Shown in pieces: positions 1-8,808 of a stretch of 13,047 bases of DNA. The notes beneath the pieces were generated by a model. That model made no database searches and was not told the origin of the DNA. It saw only the letters and a program-made list of their open reading frames with translations. Numbering within the stretch: the stretch's first letter is position 1; the number at the start of each line of letters is the position of its first letter. The stretch lies in the NCBI GenBank assembly GCA_963922865.1, contig CAWUJK010000033.1, positions 1 through 13,047 of the forward strand. Reading direction: 5' to 3'. The stretch is from CAWUJK01 sp963922865 (GTDB lineage Bacteria; Patescibacteriota; Gracilibacteria; BD1-5; UBA6164). A program made the position numbers and the translations under genes.

Positions 1-16
1 AAAAAAGGAGCCTCCC
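1..16 (+). promoter_or_regulatory. Conserved AAAAAAGGAG leader motif before A1
   Basis: An A-rich AGGAG motif followed directly by CCTCCC, kept exactly in the leader of copy 2 (1698-1713). It lies about 49 bases before the A1 start, too far to be its ribosome site, and no other ATG follows at useful spacing. GGAG and CCTCC are also complementary to each other. Role unknown; it may be a ribosome standby or RNA-contact site. Confidence 0.4.
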
Positions 17-58
17 AATTAACATTACAATTATAAATTATATATTAATTAAAAAAAT

Positions 59-781
59 ATGTGAAAACTAAAAACCGCACTTTTAGCATGAGCATTAGCG
101 ACTTGATTAAATACTCAAGCACAAGCACAAGACACTAGTTTAGAATCTTCACAAGTATCTTATACTCAAGAGCAAGTGAAAAAAGATTGTTGAGAGCAAC
201 TAGATTGTTTAACATCAAGCCTAAATGAGTCAGACCCCCTAGCAAGATGAAAAGCTTTAATATATAGTAATCCTAGATATACGAAACTTTATGAAGAATA
301 TCTTGAACAGTTATCATGATCAATAGAAAAAACTAAAAATAAAATTCTAAAAGTTGAGTCAAGATTAGCGGAACTTCAAGACTCTTGAAATACAAAAAAA
401 ATAGCATCACTTACTAAATTTCTCAATAAAGGTAAAAATGTTTTGCTTGAATATCAAGAATCACCAAAAATACTACTATGACTTCCAGAAATGCGTATAG
501 TGGATACAATGAATGTTTTTGAAGCAATATGAGATGTTAAAAGGGCTGGATGATATAAGACACAAACAATAGGATATTTTCATCTTTTATCATCAAAGGT
601 AGGCTTTACAGAAGATGAGCTAAAAAAACTTACCGACTTTTTGTTGGTAGCTGAAAAAATTTGACCTGAAGTTGTTTCTACATTTAATTCAATAATCTCT
701 AGAGATTCAGAAGAATCAAGAAGAAGACTAGCTGAATCGGAGAAAAACTTAAAATTTGCACTATTGTTTAAGGATTTATAA
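59..781 (+). CDS. Secreted protein A, copy 1 (hypothetical)
   Basis: A 240-aa protein when TGA is Gly; I do not recognise the family. The N-terminus is a textbook signal peptide: Lys-rich start, hydrophobic Ala/Leu/Gly core, and an AQA site with cleavage expected after residue 23. The mature part holds Cys44 and Cys50 (CX5C), the only two Cys, which could form a disulfide outside the cell. Residues 139-154 (LLGLPEMRIVDTMNVF) and the end (RRLAESEKNL then FALLFKDL) are nearly identical to copy 2; the segments between are charged, helix-like and divergent. An in-frame TAA at 50-52 fixes the start at 59. There is no Shine-Dalgarno at normal spacing. B1 follows after 87 bases, so the pair looks like a unit. 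Export is well supported, function unknown. Confidence 0.85.
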
Positions 782-805
782 AATTTTTTGTAATTGTAGT
801 TTTAT

Positions 806-863
806 TTGCATCAAAATTAAAGTTATGGTATTCTATTAATAGAAAATATATCATAATTTTTTT
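806..863 (+). promoter_or_regulatory. Promoter overlapping a hairpin before B1
   Basis: TTGCAT at 806-811 and TATTCT at 829-834 are 17 bases apart, a fair sigma-70-type promoter for B1. The same stretch folds: 819-831 pairs with 848-860 (13 pairs, two of them G-U), followed by seven T at 857-863. Read-through from A1 would meet a terminator-like hairpin, while B1 could start from its own promoter. The ATG of B1 lies only 5 bases after the T run. The arrangement is conserved in unit 2 with pair-preserving changes. Confidence 0.5.
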
Positions 864-868
864 AAAGT

Positions 869-1636
869 ATGTGAATTGATTCAAATAATAATTGACTAGA
901 GAATATAGAAAATTCCAAAGATAGTTTAAATCAACTATTATCATTTTTTGAGTCAAAAGGTTTGGAAACTGAAGTTTTTAATTATTTTTATGAAGAATTA
1001 GAAAAAGATAAACAAAAAGAAGTTTTAGATTATTTTGATAAAACTAGAAATAACGAAGATTTACTAATACTTTTAGAAGAAGAATGACTTCCTTTTGATT
1101 TTAAAGAATTTGATGTTTTGAGAGATAAATTTAGCATTATAGATAATCCATACATACCACCAAAAATTGAGATAAATGAAATTAAAGAAAATGATGATGA
1201 AAGTTTATTTAGTGAATCCAATGAAAAACAAACAAACGATATATTTAGAGATTTATTAGAAAAGAATCTTGACTTTTTCCACTGATCAAACCTAGACAAA
1301 ATAAAAGACAACAAAGAATTTGTAAAAAGCATGATAGAATTTTTACAAGAAGAAGATAGATATTTAGAACTACTAGAAAAATCAGCAGAGAAATGAGAAG
1401 AAGAATTTGAAAACACATATACATCCCTGAAATCTTTAGAAAAATTATGAGGAAACTTTTCTCTTTTAGATCAAAAAGTAGATAGTATAAAACTAGAGTT
1501 TATAATAAGAAAGAAAAATCCATACTACTCAAAAGAAAACATATCCATATGATTAATAATAGATTGAAGCTGAAAACTAATAATTCAAAGGGCTAAATCC
1601 CTTTGCTGACAATTAATTAATATAAGTATGTGATAA
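869..1636 (+). CDS. Truncated coiled-coil protein B, copy 1
   Basis: A 255-aa protein (TGA = Gly), start chosen by alignment with B2 (both begin ATG-TGA). Residues 1-237 align with residues 1-230 of the 567-aa B2. Then the sequence switches to 18 unrelated residues (IIQRAKSLCGQLINISMG) and stops at TAA. It therefore lacks the coiled-coil and C-terminal part of B2. The region is acidic and helix-rich, with no signal peptide or membrane segment. DNA 1297-1579 appears identical to unit 2 while the first 330 bases are clearly diverged, which suggests recent gene conversion. The 3' junction contains an inverted repeat. It may be a decayed copy, a short isoform or an assembly join. Function unknown. 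Confidence 0.75.
1586..1605. repeat. Perfect inverted repeat in the unique tail of B1
   Basis: CAAAGGG and CCCTTTG flank the 6-base loop CTAAAT. It lies 6 bases past the point where B1 stops matching B2 and inside the B1 reading frame. No T run follows, so it is a poor intrinsic terminator. It may mark a rearrangement joint, or be a relic of the terminator of another gene. Confidence 0.6.
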
Positions 1637-1639
1637 TAC

Positions 1640-1667
1640 TTGATTTTTTTTGTAAAAATGATATAAT
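1640..1667 (+). promoter_or_regulatory. Promoter of unit 2 (A2)
   Basis: TTGATT at 1640-1645 and a perfect TATAAT at 1662-1667, spaced by 16 bases. Transcription would start near 1674 and give a leader of about 75 bases before A2. Confidence 0.6.
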
Positions 1668-1673
1668 GATTAT

Positions 1674-1713
1674 ATATAGTGTTAACTATATTAGAACAAA
1701 AAAGGAGCCTCCC
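1674..1713 (+). promoter_or_regulatory. Leader hairpin and AAAAAAGGAG motif before A2
   Basis: ATATAGT (1674-1680) and ACTATAT (1685-1691) form a 7-bp hairpin at the predicted 5' end of the transcript. It could stabilise the 5' end or be an operator. The AAAAAAGGAGCC motif follows at 1698, the same as at the window start, 36 or more bases before the A2 ATG. Confidence 0.4.
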
Positions 1714-1748
1714 AATTAACATTACAATTATATATTAATTAAAGAAAT

Positions 1749-2486
1749 ATGTGAAAACTAAAAACTGCACTTTTAGCATGAGCATTAGCAACTTGATTAA
1801 ATACTCAAGCACAAGCACAAGACTTAATACCATCAGCTTTAGCTTCAGAAAATTCTATTACTATCCAAGATAAAGTAAAATCAAATTGTTTAAATACTTT
1901 ATTATGTTCATTGCCAAATGAAACAGATGCTATGAAAAACTGAAGAGCCTTTATATCAAAAAATCCTGAATACACTAGACTTTATGAAGAATATTTAGAG
2001 CAGTTATATGCACCAAAATGACCTATAGAGCATATGAAAACTATGGTTATAAAAGGCGAATCATGGTTAGCTCAAGCTCAAGAATCTTGAAACAAGAAAA
2101 AAATATCAAAAAAATTTAAAAGACTTAATAAAAGTAAAAGACTTTTAAGTGAATATGAAAATTCACCTAATATGCTACTATGACTTCCAGAAATGCGTAT
2201 AGTAGATACAATGAATGTTTTTACAGCTATATGAGATATGAAAAGAGCAGCCTGAAAAAAAATACGAGTAATAGAATATTTTAGTCTATTATCTAAAAAT
2301 TGATGACGGACAGAAGATGAAAAACTAACAATTAGAGCCTTTATAAGAGGAGCTAAAGATGATGCTAACCCTAAATTTGCTTCAATTATGCAATTAATCG
2401 ATGATAGAGATGAAGCTGAAGCTGATAGAAGACTAGCAGAATCGGAGAAAAATTTAAATTTTGCACTGTTATTCAAGGATTTATAA
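1749..2486 (+). CDS. Secreted protein A, copy 2 (hypothetical)
   Basis: A 245-aa paralogue of A1. Residues 1-25 (signal peptide, AQA cleavage after 23) are identical to A1. Cys47 and Cys53 keep the CX5C spacing although the residues around them differ. LLGLPEMRIVDTMNVF is at 143-158 and the C-terminal LAESEKNL and FALLFKDL blocks are kept. The rest is diverged, with insertions. Two rare codons occur here: CGA at 2265-2267 (residue 173) and CGG at 2307-2309 (residue 187). The CGG aligns with Phe in A1, so Trp fits better than Arg. It is transcribed from the promoter at 1640-1667, with B2 after 87 bases. Exported, function unknown. Confidence 0.87.
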
Positions 2487-2510
2487 AATTTTTTGTAATT
2501 GTAGTTTTAT

Positions 2511-2568
2511 TTGCATCAAAATATAAATTATGATAATATATTGACAAAATATATATCGTAATTTTTTT
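2511..2568 (+). promoter_or_regulatory. Promoter overlapping a hairpin before B2
   Basis: Counterpart of 806-863. TTGCAT at 2511-2516 lies 17 bases from TAATAT at 2534-2539. Bases 2525-2535 pair with 2554-2564 (11 pairs, one G-U), followed by seven T (2562-2568). Compared with unit 1, one T-A pair became T-G and one G-T became A-T, so pairing is kept despite sequence change. Confidence 0.5.
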
Positions 2569-2573
2569 AAAGT

Positions 2574-4277
2574 ATGTGAGTTGAATCAAATAACAATTGA
2601 CTAGATTATATAGAAAACCCTAATAATAACTTATCTCAGTTATTATCACTTTTTGAATCAAAAGGTTTGGAAACTGAAAGTTTTAATTATTTTTATGAGA
2701 TTTCAGATATAGATGAACAAAAAGAAATATTAGACTATTTTAATAAATCAATAGATAACAAAGACTTGTTAGCTTTTTTGGATGAAGAATGATTTCCTTC
2801 TGATTTTGAAGAATTCAACACTTTGAAAAATAAATTTAAGATTTTAGATAATTGAGAAAAACTGTTAAAAGATAAAATTAATAAACATGAATATAGTGAA
2901 TCCAATGAAAAACAAACAAACAATATATTTAGAGATTTATTAGAAAAGAATCTTGACTTTTTCCACTGAACAAATCTATCCAAAATAAAAGACAACAAAG
3001 AATTTGTAAAAAGCATGATAGAATTTTTACAAGAAGAAGATAGATATTTAGAACTACTAGAAAAATCAGCAGAGAAATGAGAAGAAGAATTTGAAAACAC
3101 ATATACATCCCTGAAATCTTTAGAAAAATTATGAGGAAACTTTTCTCTTTTAGATCAAAAAGTAGATAGTATAAAACTAGAGTTTATAATAAGAAAGAAA
3201 AATCCATACTACTCAAAAGAAAACATATCCATATGATTAATAATAGATTGAAGCTGAAAACTAGAAAAAGACGGAGACACCATAAGCTACTGAGACCAAA
3301 AAATAGACTTTTGAGAAAAACCACCAGTAAAATACATAGTTTGAAAAAACTGATTTGAAATAAAATCATCAAAACTAGATTTTAAACTAGACAGAAAAAT
3401 CAAAAAAGAAATACAAGACAAACAAACAGAAATTAAAAACAACAAAGAAAAAATCACCAAAATAGATGAAAACTTGAGTAAACTCACAAACCAAAAAAAT
3501 AACATAGACAACTTAGACCTTACAAACCAATCCACCCTAGACGATATAAAAAGCAATTATCCAAACACAAAACTGGAAACCAAAATAGACCAAATCCTAG
3601 AACACGATTTATCACAAGAAGTGAACCTATCAAACCCAAATCAAGAAAGAAGCATCCTAGAAAACCATTTAAAACAAATACTAAAAGATATCATAAACAC
3701 AAAAATAAATGATTTAAACATATCAAAACTAGAACTTGAAAATACAAATACTAAACTAGAAAACAAAGTTTGAGAACTAAAAAGTAAACAAGAAACCCAA
3801 TTAAAAAACTATGAAGAAAAAATAAAAGAAAAAGATAAAAACACAAGAAAAGTCAGTGAAGTATATACTGACCTATTACAAGACTCAATAGACAACAAAC
3901 TATTCCAAGAAATAATATGAAGAATAAAACCATCCAACCCAATATATTTATCAAATTGAAAAATAATCACTAACATAAACCTAGAAACCCTTGAAATAAC
4001 ATGATCATGATTATCATTAATAGATAAAGCAAACCATACCTGACCAGTAAACAAAAAATATTTCGCAGAAACAATGAATATAATTTTATCATGAGACCCA
4101 AACTACCCAATAAACATTGATTCTATGGACTCAATAAATACCACATTTAAAGACACTACTTGAAAAAACATAGACAGAGTAGTTTTTTCATCTTGGGTAA
4201 AAAACCGCTTATGAACACAAGCCCTATCAGTTATGATAAACAATATAGAAAAATCCAAAACAAATATAGCAAACTAG
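2574..4277 (+). CDS. Coiled-coil protein B, copy 2 (hypothetical)
   Basis: A 567-aa protein (TGA = Gly); no family recognised. Residues 1-230 are an acidic, helix-rich N-terminal region shared with B1. Residues about 232-262 look beta-rich (GDTISYGDQKIDFGEKPP). Two long Lys/Glu/Asn/Ile/Leu heptad-like stretches follow (about 265-315 and 360-430), typical of coiled coils. The last 135 residues look globular (IYLSNGKIITNINLETLEI and later VVFSSWVKNRLGTQALSV). There is no signal peptide, no transmembrane segment and no Cys, so the protein is probably cytoplasmic or carried by a partner. Position after A2 in both cassettes suggests a shared function. An intrinsic terminator follows at 4413-4442. 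The 3' half is strongly A/C-rich and T-poor on this strand, unlike the genes after it. Confidence 0.85.
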
Positions 4278-4412
4278 ATTTTTAACCAAAAATTAAGCAA
4301 ATACACAATTCCAGTTTTATTAGTTAAACCTAGCTAAATTTGAAGAACAAACAAAACCATATTTTCAAAATTAAAAATAATTAAAACTTGACTAACAAGA
4401 AAAAAAAATGAT

Positions 4413-4442
4413 AATCCCTTTGAGTTAAAAAGGAGATTTTTT
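4413..4442 (+). terminator. Intrinsic terminator of the A2-B2 unit
   Basis: AATC plus CCTTT (4413-4421) pairs with AAAGG and GATT (4429-4438, one bulged A), loop GAGTTAA, followed by a T run to 4442. An alternative fold, GAGTTAAAAA with TTTTTTAATTC, would place GGAG in the loop. A promoter-like pair, TTGACT 4388-4393 and GATAAT 4410-4415 (16-base spacer), overlaps its left side. Confidence 0.6.
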
Positions 4443-4462
4443 AATTCAAATAATAAATATAC

Positions 4463-4490
4463 TTGACAAATAATAAAAACAATGTATATT
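4463..4490 (+). promoter_or_regulatory. Promoter of the surface lipoprotein gene
   Basis: A perfect TTGACA (4463-4468) and TATATT (4485-4490), spaced by 16 bases. Start expected near 4497, giving a leader of about 40 A/T-rich bases with no Shine-Dalgarno. Confidence 0.7.
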
Positions 4491-4535
4491 AATTATGTTC
4501 TTTTTTAATATTATATTTTAATAAATTATAAAAAC

Positions 4536-5972
4536 ATGAAAAAAGGTCCTTTAATATCCAGTGCTTTAGCCGGTATAGCCCTTTGAGGTTGTGTATGAGC
4601 TAAACAAATAGATACTCAAGATACTAGTAGTATTTCTTCAATATCTCAAACAAGCGATACACTAAACAATAATAATTCTTGAATAATAACACAAACTTGA
4701 GATAAAGTAAAACAAGAAGTTGAGGCATGTATGAATACAAGATGACTTAAATTAAAAAATATTTTTAATGCAGAAGAAACAAGCTATATTGATTATATAG
4801 ACGAAAACTGAAAACTTTGCAGATCTTATAATACAAACGATATAATACCAGTAACAGATAAACCTTATAAACCAAGTATCACTAGAAATGCGCAAATATG
4901 AGCTATAGCTAGATCTTGAGCATCTTGATTGAGTTTGAGCGCTGATAGTTATTATATAGAAGCAACCACCAATGCAGATGATAAATATGGTTTAGGTTTA
5001 GCTTATAAAAATAGTTGATTTGTTGTTTGAGCTTCAGCTTCAAGAGCTAGAGAGGGTAAACAATACGGATTATGAGTTTGATATGTATGAGATATAAACG
5101 ATGATTTTTACCTTTGAACCGCATTAAAACATACTAGATTTAATGCTAACAATTGATATGCTGACGCTAAATCAAACTGAGCTATGGCTTTTGTATGATA
5201 TAATTTAAACTCTAATTTATCTTTTGATCTTTGAGCTAGATATAGTAAAACTAACATAGATTGATACTCTAGTTTTGATAGTCTTTCTCCTTATGTTTGA
5301 GTTAACTACTCTGCTAATAATGGTACTAAATTTAGTTTATCTGGTCACAAAGACTGATTTTCTGCTTCTGTTAGTTGGCCTATTGACTGGTTTTCTGGTA
5401 ATAATCCTGATGCTGTTTTGGTTGATGCAGGTGATAGTGTTGAGGCTTCTTCTGGATGATCTTGAAACGAGAATAAAAACAATAAAGCAAATACTGATCT
5501 TATTGCTTCTTTTGTGGCTGATAGTGGATTTAGTTCTAGTATGGTTAAAAAGGAAGTTGTGCCTGTTGTGGCTCAAGAACAAAATCAAGATGATGCTAAT
5601 GATAACGCTCAAGACAATCAAAACAATGATAATGGTGATGCACAAAATAATAATAATCAAAATGAGCAGAATAACAATCAAAACAATGCTCCTCTACCTA
5701 CTATAACTTTTGGTCCTGATACTACTGTAGATGACCGTAGTGCTGCTGATGTTTGAGGTGATACAAGTATAGATGTAACATATACTAATGTTCAGCCTTG
5801 AGCTGAGTTTAGCATAAGTGGACATCCTGATTTTTCTATTGATTCTAATGGTGTAATAAAATATACTTGAGACACTGATTGAGGTAATGTTATACTAACA
5901 GTTTGAGTTAAAAACCCATGACAAACTCAAGTTACTGAAAATGTTAGTGTAACAATGTTTAATAATGGTTAA
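4536..5972 (+). CDS. Surface lipoprotein with beta-barrel-like and Ig-like regions
   Basis: A 478-aa protein (TGA = Gly). Residues 1-18 are a lipoprotein signal with lipobox LGGC, so Cys19 should be lipidated and anchored. Residues 20-110 are Ser/Thr/Asn-rich with Cys65 and Cys95. Residues about 118-285 are a series of short alternating Gly/aromatic strands (YGLGLAYKNSGFVVGASASR, FYLGTALKHTRFN, LSFDLGARYSK, SPYVGVNYS, FSASVSW) with the look of an outer-membrane or autotransporter-type barrel of eight to ten strands. A low-complexity Asn/Gln/Asp linker spans about 345-385. Residues about 387-478 resemble a bacterial Ig-like or cadherin-like domain (PGAEFSISG, FSIDSNGVIKYTG, VILTVGV). It has its own promoter and a strong terminator. 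Likely an extracellular adhesin or envelope protein; barrel and Ig assignments rest on sequence pattern only. Confidence 0.85.
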
Positions 5973-5989
5973 TAACATTTATATAAACT

Positions 5990-6030
5990 AAAAAATATAG
6001 TAATTAAAGTAAAAATTACTATATTTTTTT
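5990..6030. terminator. Strong bidirectional intrinsic terminator
   Basis: AAAAAATATAGTAATT (5990-6005) pairs perfectly with AATTACTATATTTTTT (6014-6029) over an 8-base loop, with A runs and T runs at the two ends. It can stop transcription from the lipoprotein gene and also from the convergent prepilin gene, whose stop lies 132 bases away. The bases between (6031-6161) show no other structure or gene. Confidence 0.8.
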
Positions 6031-6161
6031 AGACTCATATTCTCAAAAAATAGAATCAGTTAATTACTAACCTGGTGATAAATTCTTAATAAATTTAATT
6101 TAATTTTTTTCTAGATTTGATGTAATTTTTTCCTAAATAAAGTTGAAAAATACATAAAAAT

Positions 6162-8561
6162 TTAATTTCTTTTATATATCTTAATATAATCTATTACATT
6201 ATTTATTTGATTTTTATAATTAATATCAGGATTTATTTCCCAAGCTCAAATAACAATATCAACGTTTTTATTATTTTCTAGTTCAGTCTCTAAATAATTA
6301 TACTCATGTTCTGAATTTCATCCATTCAACTTTATTTGATTTCCAATAGAAATGTATTCTAAAGATATTGTATAAAATCATTCATTAATATTATCTTTTA
6401 AAATAAAAGTATATTTTTCAGTTTGGCCTGTTTCTTGAAAACGTATTTTGTTGTCTTCTTGCATATAAAGTTGAAAATACTTACTATCTATTAAATACTT
6501 TTTCTTACCATCTTTTTTAATATTAACCCTCATTTCTATAAGAAAATTTCAACTTAAATCTAAGCCTTTGTATTTTATGAAATCATCATTACCTGTAGAG
6601 TCTATAAAAACTCATTTTTCTTTTTTATTTTTACTATAACAAAATGAGTTTTTCTCAATTTCATCAGTTTCATTGTCTTTACAAAAAGCATGTATTGGAG
6701 CTGAATTACCTATTATTTTACCACTTGATAAACCTACTCTTTTAGGAACTTTCATATTATAGTTTCAAGGCTGAATTTCATCCTCCCACATTCAATTATC
6801 AGAATACATAACTCAATCATCAAAATACATATTTATATCTCAAGGCTTATTATAGTAAGCATATGAATATAATTTCCATGGTGAATTTTTACTATTTGGA
6901 TTATTATTACATTCATCTTCTCAAAAACACTTTGGTTTTTTTCTATGTTTATTGACAACACTGAATTCTTGAGTATTGGCATTACATTTTAAATCAATAA
7001 AGTAATCAAAGTTAGGATCATCTTTTTTGTTAGTAGCAACACCTATCTCTCCATGCATTAATCTTCCTCCTAATAAAGTATAATCCTTTTTATTAGCACT
7101 ACCAGATATAGTATATTTTTTGGATTTTTTATTACAAAACCCAAGCCCACAAACTCTAAATTTATAAGCTTTACTCTTAGTTTTTCATTCATCATCTACC
7201 CACTTTCAATCATCACACTTAAACTCTGCTTTATGACTGTTACAATATGTAGTATCACCATTCCTTTCACGATAAAAATCTTTACTCTTTCAATGACTAA
7301 CTCTTTCAAATCAATATCTACATGTTTTTTTACCCGAAGCTTCCTCTTTTTTGATAGCATCTTTGATATCATCAATAGTCACTCCTTGAGCAAAATTATC
7401 TTCTAGAATAGTTGTCTTGTCACTAGAACCTATTAAATCATTTAAACCTTCTTCACCTAGACTACCAGAATTAACTATATTCCCATTATTTATATTCACT
7501 TTATTTTTTTCATCTACAATTTCTGGTTCACCATTTTTTTCTAAACTAGTAGGCCTATCCTCATTATCTATCGTCGGTTTCTTGTAAACCAAGACACTTC
7601 ACTCTAAAACAACAACATCACTACCATTATCCTTATCAACACTAACATAAAATATAGTTCACCTTACAGCAGCAGTAGTATCTCATGTATAAACCTCAAA
7701 AGCAGAGTCCGGATTACCATCTCAATCAATATCACTTAGTGAAGTAGCCTTTGTAAAAATAGCTCATTTACCAAGAAATATCTTTATAGTAGTTATTAAA
7801 TTATTGCTTTCATCCTTATAAGACATATTTGTCAAAGTAAGCTGAGAATTTTCAAGCAAAGACGACACACTACCATCAGAAAAATATATATTAGCATGAG
7901 AAGAAGCCTTTGTTACTATCTTATCTCACTCTTTTAAATGCTTAGTACCAGTTATCTCAGAACCATTTACTAAAACACTTCATTTGATATCTCATATCTT
8001 TGCACTAACCACATGCTCATATGGATTGTAAGGTAGATGCTTAGCATTTTTATCAGTAACAAAAAAAGGTCAGTTGTATTCTCTTATAAGACCTATTGGA
8101 CCATAATCTCATGGATAATCTCATTCAAGCTTTGTTTCTACCTTGTCATCCTTTCTAAATATTCAAGCTATCTCAAAATATTGATTGTTTAGAGTTTTTC
8201 AGTAAGAATAATAATGATTAGATACAGGATCAAGAGGAACTAAATCCATAAACATCTTTGGAAGAGTATCCTCAGTTACTGATCAATATACTCAAAAAGA
8301 ACCAGTAGAACTAGAATGACTATAAGAAGAATCTGGCTTAAAATAATTTCTATTTCAACTAGGAGTTGGTAAAACCTTATTTTGTTGTTTATAACTTATT
8401 ATACTATTTTTTATTGTTTTTATACCAAACTCTAGTTTTGAGTTGTTAGATTTTTGTTTATTAGAGCTTATCATACTCATTCAAATAACCCCAAGCACTA
8501 TTAATATAGCTAACACTATAACTAACTCCACAAAAGAAAAAGCTTTTTTTGTTTTTTTCAT
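6162..8561 (-). CDS. Prepilin-like protein with FecR and LamG-like domains
   Basis: A 799-aa protein (TGA = Gly). Residues 1-28 are a type IV pilin/pseudopilin N-terminus: MKKTKKA then FSFVELVIVLAILIVLG. Processing by a prepilin peptidase is expected after Ala7, unusual since Gly is common at -1; Glu12 is the conserved Glu at +5. Residues about 40-185 resemble a pilin head. Residues about 190-327 match the FecR pattern (VLVNGSEI, LKEGDKIVTKASSHANIYF, SDGSVSSLLENS, TTAAVRGTIFYVSV). An acidic linker follows (330-395), then a region with all ten Cys (414-641; none elsewhere). Residues about 650-799 look like a LamG/concanavalin-type fold (KYKGLDLSGNFLIEMRVN, FYTISLEYISIGNQIKLNG, DYIKIYKRN). At five or more times normal pilin size, it is probably a tip or surface adhesin, displayed by type IV pilus machinery encoded elsewhere. 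The start is the first ATG before the pilin motif. Confidence 0.9.
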
Positions 8562-8725
8562 AACCCAATTTTTATTTTTATAAAATTAATAAGATAAATT
8601 TTTTATATTTCTTATTGATGAGAGATGATTTTAATAGTTTTGAGTTTATAATTCAAAACTATATTTATACATATAAACTAAAATATCCCCCCATTGTTTT
8701 AATTTTTTCAAATACTAACACATAC

Positions 8726-8753
8726 ATTATATCGCTTATTTATATTTTGCAAA
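8726..8753 (-). promoter_or_regulatory. Candidate promoter of the prepilin-like gene
   Basis: On the minus strand, TTTGCA (8753-8748) and a perfect TATAAT (8731-8726) are 16 bases apart. Start near 8719 would give an A/T-rich leader of about 158 bases. That leader contains a run of six G (8692-8687 on the minus strand), striking in this composition, followed by a possible 8-codon ORF. Confidence 0.4.
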
Positions 8754-8808
8754 ATAATATTAAAGCATTAGTATATACTCAATTATTATTTTATTAAAAT
8801 ATAAAAAA

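Larger units (their letters stand above)
1..1579. repeat. Tandem duplication unit 1 (A1 plus 5' part of B1)
   Basis: This segment matches 1698-3263 from the leader before gene A through the first part of gene B. The match is mosaic. The leader, signal-peptide region, a central block of A, the 3' end of A and the A-B gap are highly similar; the middle of A and the start of B have drifted. From 1297 to 1579 I could find no difference from unit 2. Homology stops abruptly after 1579, inside B. The window begins exactly at the unit boundary (AAAAAAGGAGCC), so another copy or an assembly break at the repeat probably lies upstream. Confidence 0.9.
1698..3263. repeat. Tandem duplication unit 2 (A2 plus 5' part of B2)
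   Basis: Second copy of the unit at 1-1579. The leaders differ by a 7-base indel. Unlike unit 1, the B gene continues past the end of the repeat to a full-length product. About 118 bases (1580-1697) separate the copies; they hold the unique tail of B1 and the promoter of unit 2. Confidence 0.9.

Noticed and set aside
1030..1416. Minus-strand Ser-rich ORF, with a near twin at 2735-3100
   Set aside because: Both lie antisense to the B genes and resemble each other only because the sense strand is duplicated. Their Ser/Leu/Phe-rich content is what A-rich coding DNA gives in reverse.
59..4277. Reading the left part as pseudogenes riddled with TGA stops
   Set aside because: Two diverged copies keep open frames, signal peptide and motifs when TGA is Gly, and PheS and DnaJ confirm the code.
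5275..5706. Leu/Met-rich ORFs on both strands inside the lipoprotein gene
   Set aside because: Out-of-frame shadows of the lipoprotein frame, created by its GAT/AAT/TCT-rich repeats.
8615..8797. Plus-strand ORF of 60 codons (MRDDFNSFEF...)
   Set aside because: It overlaps the leader and promoter of the prepilin gene, has the Ile/Tyr/Leu content of random A/T-rich DNA, and has no start signal. Not strong enough to list.
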